Made by a program: the position numbers and the translations under genes. The notes under the pieces are model-generated. The model did not search any database, was not told the DNA's origin, and saw only the letters and a list, made by a program, of their open reading frames with translations. From Verrucomicrobiia bacterium (GTDB lineage: Bacteria; Verrucomicrobiota; Verrucomicrobiia; Limisphaerales; DTLC01): a DNA stretch of 13,570 nucleotides. Positions 7,812-13,570 of this stretch are shown here, piece after piece (the stretch's first letter is position 1; the number at the start of each line of letters is the position of its first letter). The stretch spans positions 1-13,570 of the forward strand of contig JANWZY010000049.1 of the NCBI GenBank assembly GCA_025061935.1, written 5' to 3'.

Positions 7812-7840
7812 TTTATAGCACCGCTGAGTGCCAGTGTCCA
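7812..7840 (-). promoter_or_regulatory. Sigma-70-type promoter of pdxH
   Basis: Reading the minus strand, TGGACA (7840-7835, 5 of 6 to the -35 consensus) and TATAAA (7817-7812, 5 of 6 to the -10 consensus) are separated by exactly 17 bp. Only 14 nt lie between the -10 and the pdxH ATG, so the transcript should have a leader of about 7 nt without a ribosome-binding site. Confidence 0.6.
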
Positions 7841-7964
7841 TTTGGGTATTCGTGTGCGCTGCCGTTCAAGAGGATAGGGTAGCAAGGCCGACGAAACAGC
7901 TTACGCGTGCAGCCGGCGCAAGTTGCGGCACCACGGGCTGCCAGTCAGCTAATGGTTGCGCCTA

Positions 7965-8528
7965 CTATGCGCCCGTACCTTGGGCAGGGATCATCCCCGT
8001 TGCGCGCGCGTACTTGAATATCCCGCCTGCGTCTATAACGGCGCGGACAGCTCCCAATGGCTTGAGCTTGTAAACTTGGCCTGTGGATTCGACGCGCAAA
8101 GTTTCCAGGTTCAGGTCCACTGTAACCTTGTCGCCGGTCTTGAGCTTTTCGCAGAGGCGGTCGTACGATTCGCAGGGGTAAAGTTCGCCTGTGGAAATGC
8201 AGTTGCGGAAAAAGATTCGCGCGTAGCTTTCTGCTACGATCACCTTGCACCCTGCCGAGCCTAAAGCGATGGGCGCGTGCTCGCGCGAGCTGCCGCAGCC
8301 AAAATTTTTGCCGGCAATTATGATCGGGTATTGCGTGTCCATTTCGCCGGGCTTGACGAACCGAACCGGGTAGAGTGTGTCTGGCAGCCCCGACAGCGCG
8401 TAACTGCCCAGTTTATCGTATTCCTCGGGGATTGTTGGCACAAGGCTCAGGTGCTGAGCAGGAATAATTTGGTCAGTGTCGATGTTGTCACCGACAACGT
8501 AAACTTGCCCCGTAAAAGTTCCTTGCAT
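7965..8528 (-). CDS. leuD: 3-isopropylmalate dehydratase small subunit (LeuD-type aconitase swivel domain)
   Basis: Small subunit of isopropylmalate isomerase, which interconverts 2- and 3-isopropylmalate in leucine biosynthesis together with the Fe-S large subunit LeuC. The 187 residues form the swivelling aconitase domain. Recognisable parts are NIDTDQIIPAQHL (15-27), the signature NFGCGSSREHAPIAL (75-89), IVAESYARIFFRNCISTGELYP (97-118) and the C-terminal DAGGIFKYAR. The related homoaconitase and methylcitrate-type small subunits share this fold, so LeuD is the likely but not the only reading. No leuC lies within the window; the gene immediately upstream is on the other strand. pdxH follows 167 bp downstream with its own promoter, so this appears to be a single gene. 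No Shine-Dalgarno is visible before the ATG. Confidence 0.88.
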   Translation of the reverse strand: MQGTFTGQVYVVGDNIDTDQIIPAQHLSLVPTIPEEYDKLGSYALSGLPDTLYPVRFVKPGEMDTQYPIIIAGKNFGCGSSREHAPIALGSAGCKVIVAESYARIFFRNCISTGELYPCESYDRLCEKLKTGDKVTVDLNLETLRVESTGQVYKLKPLGAVRAVIDAGGIFKYARATGMIPAQGTGA

Positions 8529-8823
8529 GCGGCAAAAGTGGGGCAGGGCTGTGGAGTTTTCAACTAAATTTAAGTTTGGCGAGTGCGCAGCGACTTGCTC
8601 GATCTGTGCCTGTGGAGAAGATATAGCTGCAGGTCGTCCCGCGGGAGGGCCAGCTTAATGTTTTCGGTGCAGGGCACCCGCCCAAGCGTGATTTCTATTC
8701 GGCCGCTCCCAGCTAGGTTCATTGGCTATGCGTTTTGCTATTCCGGACGAGATGGCTTAAGTTAGCCGCGCGGTTTGGCAGCCCGTTCGATAGGCGGTCG
8801 AAGTTCTTTGTCGGTTTGATTTT
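8529..8823. other. Divergent intergenic region between leuD and the M2 peptidase gene
   Basis: About 295 bp that should hold promoters for both flanking genes. I found no convincing -35/-10 pair, RNA gene or conserved small ORF. The last ~60 bp before the peptidase ATG are AT-richer (TTTGTCGGTTTGATTTT). Confidence 0.5.
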
Positions 8824-10635
8824 ATGCTCGGACAGGTGCAGAAACGGTTTGCAACGATTGCGGTGGTAGCAACGGTGATTACGCGGACGATGTCGGCTAG
8901 TGACACCAACTCGGTTGCCGCGGAAGCTAAGCGCTTCCTGGAATTCTACAACGTAGCGTATCAGCGGCTTTACACAGTCGCACAAGAAGCCGGTTGGGCG
9001 GCGAGCACGGACGCTACGCCCGAAAACGTGGGACGCCGGATCGGAGCCGAGCATGCCAAGGCGGCATTTACCGGGGACCGCTGGGTGATCGAGAAGGCGC
9101 GGACTTTACTCCAGCACACCAACGTGCTGGACGAACTTACAGTCCGGCAGTTGCAAATGGTATGGCTGCACGCGGCCGAGGCACCAGGCACAATTCCTGA
9201 CGTTGTGGCCGCGCGCGTCGCAGCGGAAGCAAAACAGAGGGCTACGCTTGATAGCTTCGTTTTCAAATGGGTTCGGCCAGGCGCAACCGCGTCCGAGCCG
9301 ATCACGCCCAATCAAATTGATCAGGTGCTCATTGAATCTACAAATTTGGCTGAGCGCCTCGCCGCTTGGAAGGCTTCGAAAGATGTGGGGTGCGCGCTCA
9401 AACCAGGGTTGCTTGAACTGCGCGAGCTTCGGAATCGCGTCGCCCGCGAAATGGGATTCAGATCGTTTTTTGCGTTGCAGGTCGCGCGCTTCGGAATGAG
9501 CGCCGACGAAATGAGGGCTTTAACTGAAGCGTTGGTTAACCAGACCCGGCCCCTATACGAACAGTTGCATTGCTGGGCGCGGCACCGGTTGGCCGAGCGT
9601 TACGGTCAGCCCGTGCCGCGGCTGATTCCTGCGCACTGGCTGCCGAACCGTTGGGGCCAGGAATGGCCAGGGTTGGTCCAAGGGTTAGACTTAGACAAAT
9701 GGTTTGCGACAAAATCACCTGAATGGATTGTGCGTCAGGCTGTGGCGTACGGCGAATCGTTGGGCCTACCGAAAGTGCCGCCGAGTTTTTGGGACAAATC
9801 CGACTTGTATGAGTTGCCCCCGGACGCGCCGCGCAAAAAGAACACTCATGCCTCTGCTTGGGACATCAATCTCGAAGGCGACGTGCGCTCGCTGATGAGC
9901 GTCAAGCCGAATGCGCGGTGGTTCGCCACAGCGCATCATGAATTGGGCCACATTTTCTATCAGTTGAGCTATTGCCATGCGGGTATCCCGCCGTTGCTGC
10001 GTGACGGGGCGAGTCCTGCGTTTCATGAAGCAATGGCCGAGACGTTGGCTGCGCCAACCATGCAGTTGCCGTATCTGAAGTATCTCGGGATTCTTCCAGA
10101 AGACGCCAGTTTTGACCCCATCCAGTGGCTGTTGCAAAACGCGTTGGAGGAAATCGTGTTTATCCCTTGGTCTGCGGGCGTAATGACCGCGTGGGAGTAC
10201 GATTTTTATGAGAACAATCTAGCGGCCGAGGAACTTAACAAACGGTGGTGGAAGTACGTCGAGGATTTCCAAGGCATCGCGCCGCCGGAGCCGCGGCCCG
10301 AGGTTTACTGTGACGCAGCAACAAAGACTCACATTAATGACGACCCCGCGCAGTATTACAAGTACGCCATCGCCTTCGTGATCAAATACCAATTGCACAT
10401 GCACATAGCCAAAAAGCTGCTGCGGCAGGACCCGTACAACTGCAACTATTATGGCAACAAGGAGGTGGGGGCTTTCCTCTACAACTTGATGAAAGTCGGT
10501 GCGACACGCGACTGGCGCGCGCTCGTGCGCGAGGCAACTGGCGAGGACCTTAGCGCCAAAGCGATGCTCGAATTTTATGCACCGTTGATGGACTACCTCC
10601 GGGCGCAGAACGCAGGCCGTCAACCCGGATGGTAG
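8824..10635 (+). CDS. Peptidase family M2 dipeptidyl carboxypeptidase (ACE-like zinc metallopeptidase)
   Basis: Zinc peptidase of the angiotensin-converting-enzyme family, which removes C-terminal dipeptides from oligopeptides. The 603 residues are mostly helical. The zinc motif HELGH (372-376) is followed by the third ligand Glu402 in FHEAMAE. Upstream, RLIPAHWLPNRWGQEW (266-281) matches the family G/RxIPAHLLGNMWAQ block. Downstream, THIND (His503) and YYKYAIAFVIKYQ (Tyr514) correspond to the transition-state-stabilising His and Tyr of ACE. The catalytic set appears complete, so activity is likely. The start MLGQVQKRFATIAVVATVIT could be a weak signal peptide (basic, then a short hydrophobic run); starting instead at the ATG at 8890 would give a cytoplasmic form. 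No clear Shine-Dalgarno is seen. The next gene follows after 74 bp. Confidence 0.92.
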   Translation: MLGQVQKRFATIAVVATVITRTMSASDTNSVAAEAKRFLEFYNVAYQRLYTVAQEAGWAASTDATPENVGRRIGAEHAKAAFTGDRWVIEKARTLLQHTNVLDELTVRQLQMVWLHAAEAPGTIPDVVAARVAAEAKQRATLDSFVFKWVRPGATASEPITPNQIDQVLIESTNLAERLAAWKASKDVGCALKPGLLELRELRNRVAREMGFRSFFALQVARFGMSADEMRALTEALVNQTRPLYEQLHCWARHRLAERYGQPVPRLIPAHWLPNRWGQEWPGLVQGLDLDKWFATKSPEWIVRQAVAYGESLGLPKVPPSFWDKSDLYELPPDAPRKKNTHASAWDINLEGDVRSLMSVKPNARWFATAHHELGHIFYQLSYCHAGIPPLLRDGASPAFHEAMAETLAAPTMQLPYLKYLGILPEDASFDPIQWLLQNALEEIVFIPWSAGVMTAWEYDFYENNLAAEELNKRWWKYVEDFQGIAPPEPRPEVYCDAATKTHINDDPAQYYKYAIAFVIKYQLHMHIAKKLLRQDPYNCNYYGNKEVGAFLYNLMKVGATRDWRALVREATGEDLSAKAMLEFYAPLMDYLRAQNAGRQPGW

Positions 10636-10709
10636 GTGCCCCGCATTGTCACGGCTTGTCTTTGTCCGTGCACTCTGTGTAAGCTGGAAGGACGCGTAAC
10701 TGTTAACCG

Positions 10710-11705
10710 ATGGATAGTTTTCAACATTTCGTTTTGACCGCGAACAAACGGGTCGCTATGCCGTTGGCTGTGTACCCGGGCGTGCGCCTGACGTCGCGGC
10801 GTGTCCGGGATGTGGTCACAGACGCAAAGGCACAGGTTGAAGTCATTTCTGCGCTGCATCAAAGGTACAGCACGCCTGTCGTCTTCACGGCCATGGACCT
10901 GAGCGTGGAAGCCGAAGCGTTTGGTTGCCCGGTGACGTTTGCTGATGACGAGGTCCCTACCGTGGCAGGGCCGGCGGTGACTGACTTGGCCCGGGTACAC
11001 GAGCTGCGCGTGCCGGAGCCGGGCGAAAAACGTATGCGCGTTTATCTCGAGGCTGCGGCGCTTTTGCGGGACTTGCCCGATGCGAAGTTTGTATTTGGCG
11101 GGTGCATCGGCCCGTTCACGCTGGCGGCGCGGCTGGTCGGTTTAAGCGAAGCATGCCAACTGACCGTAACCGAGCCGGAGCTGCTGCACCGGTTGCTAGA
11201 GAAAACAACCGCGTTCCTTGGCGCGTACGTGCGCGCGTTCGAGCAGGCCGGTGCAAACGGGGTTATCATGGCCGAGCCGAGCGCCGGTTTGCTTTCACCC
11301 GCCGCATTCGGCACTTTTTCGTCCGCTTATGTTAGAAAAATCGCCGAGTCGCTGGAGCGCGGAAAGTTTGTGCTGATATTCCACTGTTGCTCTGCTCGGG
11401 TTGTGCACCTTGCTTCAATACTCGAGACCGGAGCTGAAGTTTTTCATTTTGGTGCGCCGATGGACATCGTGCAGGCGCTGACGAAAGTTCCCGGCAGCGT
11501 GGTATTGTGCGGCAATCTTGATCCGGCCTCAGTGTTTGTACAGGGCACGCCGGCGGAGGTGGAAGCCAAGGTCAAGCAGTTGTTGGAGGCCACTCGCGCG
11601 TGGCGCAATTTTGTTATTTCTTCAGGTTGCGACGTGCCTGCGGCCACACCGTTGGCGAACCTGGACGCGTTCTACCGCGCAGTCGGACTGGCAGGCATGG
11701 GCTAG
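10710..11705 (+). CDS. Uroporphyrinogen-decarboxylase-fold methyltransferase (MtaA/CmuA-like)
   Basis: Member of the UroD (TIM-barrel) superfamily, closer to the cobalamin-dependent zinc methyltransferases (MtaA, MtbA, CmuA) than to HemE. The 331 residues show FGGCIGPFTLAARL (129-142), GVIMAEPSAGLLSP (184-197), IFHCCS (224-229) and VVLCGNLDP (264-272). SSGCDVP (305-310) comes near the end. His225, Cys227 and Cys307 fit the H-x-C...C zinc site that activates a thiol in this family. The arginine-rich N-terminal substrate motif of true uroporphyrinogen decarboxylase is not seen. The methyl donor and acceptor are unknown and no corrinoid protein gene is adjacent. GGAAGGA at 10686-10692 is purine-rich but 17 nt from the ATG, too far for a good ribosome-binding site. 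A weak TTGTCT-16-TGTAAG pair precedes it. Confidence 0.85.
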   Translation: MDSFQHFVLTANKRVAMPLAVYPGVRLTSRRVRDVVTDAKAQVEVISALHQRYSTPVVFTAMDLSVEAEAFGCPVTFADDEVPTVAGPAVTDLARVHELRVPEPGEKRMRVYLEAAALLRDLPDAKFVFGGCIGPFTLAARLVGLSEACQLTVTEPELLHRLLEKTTAFLGAYVRAFEQAGANGVIMAEPSAGLLSPAAFGTFSSAYVRKIAESLERGKFVLIFHCCSARVVHLASILETGAEVFHFGAPMDIVQALTKVPGSVVLCGNLDPASVFVQGTPAEVEAKVKQLLEATRAWRNFVISSGCDVPAATPLANLDAFYRAVGLAGMG

Positions 11706-11710
11706 CGAAC

Positions 11711-11827
11711 ATGCATCCGTCTTGCCCACAGGGTCAGCATGGCTTTTGCGCACCCGCTTTTGAACGGCGTGTGATCAAAAGAGGGGTTCGGCGTGAGCTC
11801 AACCGCTATGTAGGTGGTATTACGTGA
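11711..11827 (+). CDS. Possible 38-residue basic peptide
   Basis: A short ORF that begins 6 bp after the methyltransferase stop. It opens with MHPSCPQGQHGFC (two Cys and two His close together, a possible metal site). It ends with a strongly basic half, ERRVIKRGVRRELNRY. The stop overlaps the start of a 7-bp stem hairpin. No family was recognised and no Shine-Dalgarno is clear. The same frame is open for ~37 codons upstream inside the preceding gene, so openness alone is weak evidence. It may be chance. Confidence 0.25.
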   Translation: MHPSCPQGQHGFCAPAFERRVIKRGVRRELNRYVGGIT

Positions 11828-11847
11828 ACGGCAGCGAACATGCCGTT
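11827..11847 (+). other. Stem-loop downstream of the UroD-fold methyltransferase
   Basis: AACGGCA and TGCCGTT form a perfect 7-bp stem with a 7-nt loop (GCGAACA). A second imperfect hairpin, CCTAAA with TTTAGG (11851-11870), follows immediately. Neither has a downstream T run, so an intrinsic terminator is possible but not typical; RNA 3'-end protection is another option. Confidence 0.35.
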
Positions 11848-12186
11848 GGACCTAAAAAACCCCGTTTAGGCGTGGTTCCTGCGCACGTGTGATCACAATT
11901 TGGCAAGAAAGATTGCCGTGTAATCCTCTCGAGTTCTTAGCGACCGTTTAATGATGGCCCTCTGGCTCGTGAGGGAAGAGTTTCGGTGCGGGGTGCAATG
12001 GCGTTTTGACGATGCGAGGTTTTTTGTGTGCGGGAATGCGTTTTGTTGTATGACTGGATGTGGACGTGAAACCTTGTGCGGCTCGCGGCGCGTAAGCGCA
12101 CTTTTTCTCTGAGCTTGACCGGTCGGCAAGGTGCAAGTTTTGGGCGGCGCCCTTGCGCATCGGGCCGAACGATATGAAAATTGCGC
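11848..12186. other. Gap before the EgtD-like gene; no gene recognised
   Basis: Part of a ~480-bp stretch without a confident gene. It holds the perfect palindrome TGTGATCACA (11888-11897), whose CGTGTGATCA part also occurs at 11768-11777. It also has a CCCTC/GAGGG hairpin near 11958-11975 and a short GC stem with a GTAA loop followed by ACTTTTTCT (12088-12108), a weak terminator candidate. The middle part (about 11995-12060) is G+T-rich on the plus strand. No tRNA, riboswitch or promoter pair was convincing. Confidence 0.4.
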
Positions 12187-13203
12187 ATGCGTTTTCCGGT
12201 CCAGGTAACAATCCACCCTAGTCAGTTCCCGTGCGCGGTCCAGCGCGAGCTGCTGAAGTCGCTCCGCACGCGGTGCGTGAACCACAAGTTCCATTACGAC
12301 AGCGTCAAACAGGTCGAGAAATGGATCGCCGTGCACAAGACGTATTCGCCGTGGCACACCGACCCGAATTGCAAAGCAATCTATCACGCTGCATTCAGGT
12401 GCATCGCCGCGCTCGTTCGTGCGGGGGTCATTCACGTGATTGGGTTGGGCTGTGGCACCGGCCAAAAAGATTTGCAGTTGATCAAATGCCTGAAGACAAA
12501 AGCCCAGCAGGTGTTTTACACGCCCTGCGATTCGAGTGTGCCAATGGTGCTGACCGCGCGTCAGGCTGTGCTGGGTGTGGTTCCGCCCCAGGACTCATCT
12601 CCGGTCGTGTGCGACTTCGCGGCGGCAACTGATTTATACATGCTCTTGGACGAAATCGAGCAGGCCCAGCTTGGTCGTAAGCTTGCCCGCCACTGCGACC
12701 ATGCCCCAACACGGCTTGTGACATTTTTCGGCATGATTCCCAACTTCGAGCCGTTGCCTGCTATGCGCAGACTGGCCAGTTTAGTCCGGCCCGGCGATTT
12801 CCTGCTGCTCAGCGCGAACCTTGTCCCAGGACCCGATTTGGCTGCCGGCATGAAGAAAGTTCTAGCCCAGTACGACAACGTGCCCACGCGCGAATGGTTG
12901 ATGACGTTTCTGCTCGACCTTGGTGTTGACCGGGACGACGGCGTGCTCCGGTTCGAAATCGAGCGCGGCCAATCGAGGATAAACCGTGTAGTTGCGAAGT
13001 TTCGGTTCCGGCGCAATTGCACGATTCGCGTCAGTTCCGAAACATTCAAGTTCGCGCCGGGCGAGGGCATCCGTCTCTTCTTTTCTTACCGTTACACACT
13101 CGAGCAGTTGCAAGAACTGCTTGCACAACACCGATTCACCCTTGCCGGTCACTGGCTCACGCGCTCAGGCGAAGAAGCCGTGTTATGCGCCCGCCGCACT
13201 TGA
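12187..13203 (+). CDS. EgtD-like SAM-dependent methyltransferase (Methyltransf_33 family)
   Basis: Class I S-adenosylmethionine methyltransferase of the family that includes EgtD, the histidine N-alpha-trimethylase of ergothioneine synthesis. From the ATG at 12187 it has 338 residues. SAM motif I is HVIGLGCGTGQKD (83-95). PCDSS follows as the acidic ribose-binding strand. FFGMIPNFEPLPAMRRLASL (180-199) corresponds to the EgtD GSTIGNF block with its Asn retained (Asn186). The C-terminal lobe keeps FAPGEGIRLFFSYRYTLEQL. The EgtD TExSxKF motif there reads LFFSYRY, so the Glu that contacts histidine is a Phe. The N-terminal YDxxGSxLF motif is also degraded (YDSVKQVEKW). A substrate other than histidine is therefore likely. 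A TTG at 12181 is an alternative start. No egtB-type partner lies nearby in the window. Confidence 0.75.
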   Translation: MRFPVQVTIHPSQFPCAVQRELLKSLRTRCVNHKFHYDSVKQVEKWIAVHKTYSPWHTDPNCKAIYHAAFRCIAALVRAGVIHVIGLGCGTGQKDLQLIKCLKTKAQQVFYTPCDSSVPMVLTARQAVLGVVPPQDSSPVVCDFAAATDLYMLLDEIEQAQLGRKLARHCDHAPTRLVTFFGMIPNFEPLPAMRRLASLVRPGDFLLLSANLVPGPDLAAGMKKVLAQYDNVPTREWLMTFLLDLGVDRDDGVLRFEIERGQSRINRVVAKFRFRRNCTIRVSSETFKFAPGEGIRLFFSYRYTLEQLQELLAQHRFTLAGHWLTRSGEEAVLCARRT

Positions 13204-13235
13204 CCGTCGTCCGACTCTTCAGCAATAGTACGGTT

Positions 13236-13260
13236 GGGGAGGGAGTGGGGCGGGGATGGG
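13236..13260 (+). other. G-quadruplex-type G tract
   Basis: Five G runs (GGGG, GGG, GGGG, GGGG, GGG) with loops of 1, 3, 1 and 2 nt, starting 33 bp after the EgtD-like stop codon. This satisfies the usual G3+N1-7 rule with very short loops, on the coding strand, so it could fold in the mRNA 3' end or in DNA. Its last run is also part of the next hairpin. Confidence 0.6.
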
Positions 13261-13275
13261 CAACCGCGCTTGCCC
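13258..13275 (+). other. Stem-loop GGGCAA/TTGCCC
   Basis: A perfect 6-bp stem with a 6-nt loop (CCGCGC). It shares the last three G with the G tract, so the two structures would compete. No T run follows, so it is not a standard terminator. Confidence 0.4.
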
Positions 13276-13326
13276 CGGGCGCATCGTGCCTGGCTGAAAT
13301 AGCTGCGTTTTAACGAACGCAGCTAC
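13260..13326. repeat. Array element copy 1 (degenerate left half)
   Basis: The left part GCAACCGCGCTTG matches copy 4's GCAGCCGCGCTTG at 12 of 13 positions, then diverges. The right end contains the perfect inverted repeat AGCTGCGTT (13301-13309) and AACGCAGCT (13316-13324) around TTAACG, and finishes GCAGCTAC. It is 67 bp, shorter than copies 2 and 3. Confidence 0.65.
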
Positions 13327-13335
13327 GGAACGATC

Positions 13336-13409
13336 CTAGCCCCGCTCGTCAGAGCGTGTTAAATCTTGGGGATTCGTAGGTTTTCCCACGTTTTCGCGGA
13401 TGCAGCTAA
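13336..13409. repeat. Array element copy 2
   Basis: 74 bp. The left stem-loop is CGCTC-GTCA-GAGCG (13343-13356). The internal GGTTTTCCCACGTTTTC aligns with the same position of copies 3 and 4. The right end is GCAGCTAA and its right stem is largely lost. Confidence 0.7.
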
Positions 13410-13418
13410 CTGAAGCTC

Positions 13419-13492
13419 GTAGCTGCGCTCGTTAGAGCGCGGAGTGGCTCGGTTGCGAGCCGGTTTTACTGCGTTTTTACAAACGCAGCTAC
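13419..13492. repeat. Array element copy 3 (best preserved)
   Basis: 74 bp with three stem-loops: left GCGCTC-GTTA-GAGCGC (13425-13440), centre GGCTCG-GTTG-CGAGCC (13446-13461) and right CTGCGTTT-TTAC-AAACGCAG (13469-13488). The outermost GTAGCTGCG and CGCAGCTAC are exact inverted repeats. Confidence 0.75.
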
Positions 13493-13512
13493 AAAAGGGA
13501 AAAGGATCCTCC

Positions 13513-13570
13513 GCAGCCGCGCTTGTTAAAGCGCAGAAGCTTTGGTCGGAATTGGTTTTTCCGCGTTTTC
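13513..13570. repeat. Array element copy 4 (cut by window edge)
   Basis: The left stem-loop is GCGCTT-GTTA-AAGCGC (13519-13534), then GGTTTTTCCGCGTTTTC (13554-13570) as in copy 2. The right end lies beyond the window. Confidence 0.65.

Larger units (their letters stand above)
13260..13570. repeat. Tandem array of ~74-bp inverted-repeat-ended elements (REP/MITE-like), running off the window
   Basis: At least four diverged copies lie head to tail: 13260-13326, 13336-13409, 13419-13492 and 13513 to beyond 13570. Copies 2 and 3 are both 74 bp. The ends of copies 1, 2 and 3 are spaced exactly 83 bp apart, and the last start is 94 bp after the previous one. Each complete copy opens with GTAGCTGCG or a variant and closes with GCAGCTAC or a variant. 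The internal GGTTTT begins 43 bp into copies 2 and 3 and 41 bp into copy 4. No ORF, transposase or CRISPR-type uniform spacer is present. Confidence 0.75.

Noticed and set aside
10710..11705. HemE (uroporphyrinogen decarboxylase)
   Set aside because: The protein has an HxC...C metal site and lacks the HemE N-terminal Arg motif, so the heme-pathway role is not supported.
11893..12465. 190-codon minus-strand ORF antisense to the EgtD-like gene
   Set aside because: Low-complexity Arg/His/Pro composition and extensive antisense overlap with a recognisable methyltransferase; typical shadow ORF in GC-rich DNA.
13260..13570. CRISPR array
   Set aside because: The repeats are long, diverged, palindromic and separated by 9-20 bp, not identical short repeats with unique ~30-40-bp spacers; no cas gene is present.

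Overview
The window looks like an ordinary chromosomal stretch from a GC-rich Gram-negative bacterium. Verrucomicrobiota or a nearby PVC lineage fits best. This is an inference from the Chlamydia/Verrucomicrobia-like tail of the primary sigma factor, the mix of an M2 peptidase, a DUF4080-type B12/radical-SAM protein and Mpl, and the scarcity of Shine-Dalgarno sequences in front of otherwise clear genes. No database search was possible.

Layout, left to right. The minus strand carries the 5' part of mpl (peptidoglycan recycling, running off the left edge), a 459-bp gap, then lepB (signal peptidase I). Divergent from lepB, the plus strand carries a zinc-dependent alcohol dehydrogenase and, 76 bp later, a B12-binding radical-SAM protein. 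These converge on a minus-strand block: leuD, pdxH, rpoD and a small BamE/SmpA-like lipoprotein 33 bp downstream of rpoD. pdxH has a good sigma-70-type promoter only 14 nt before its ATG. Divergent from leuD, the plus strand carries an M2 (ACE-like) dipeptidyl carboxypeptidase, a uroporphyrinogen-decarboxylase-fold methyltransferase with an HxC...C zinc site, possibly a 38-residue basic peptide, and an EgtD-like SAM methyltransferase. Most genes are unrelated housekeeping functions, and no phage, transposase, CRISPR, tRNA or rRNA was seen.

The most unusual part is the right end. After the methyltransferase there is a compact G-quadruplex-type G tract. It runs into a tandem array of at least four diverged copies of a ~74-bp element. 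The two complete middle copies have identical 74-bp lengths on an 83-bp period. The elements have inverted-repeat ends (GTAGCTGCG...CGCAGCTAC) and carry stem-loops whose stems change by compensating substitutions while the loop stays GTNA. The array runs off the window. It resembles a REP/BIME- or MITE-like palindromic intergenic repeat and has no recognisable coding content.

Other points worth attention are the altered substrate pocket of the EgtD-like protein, a ~23-residue basic/hydrophobic insertion in PdxH, a leuD without leuC beside it, and a coding-like but unassigned stretch just upstream of mpl.
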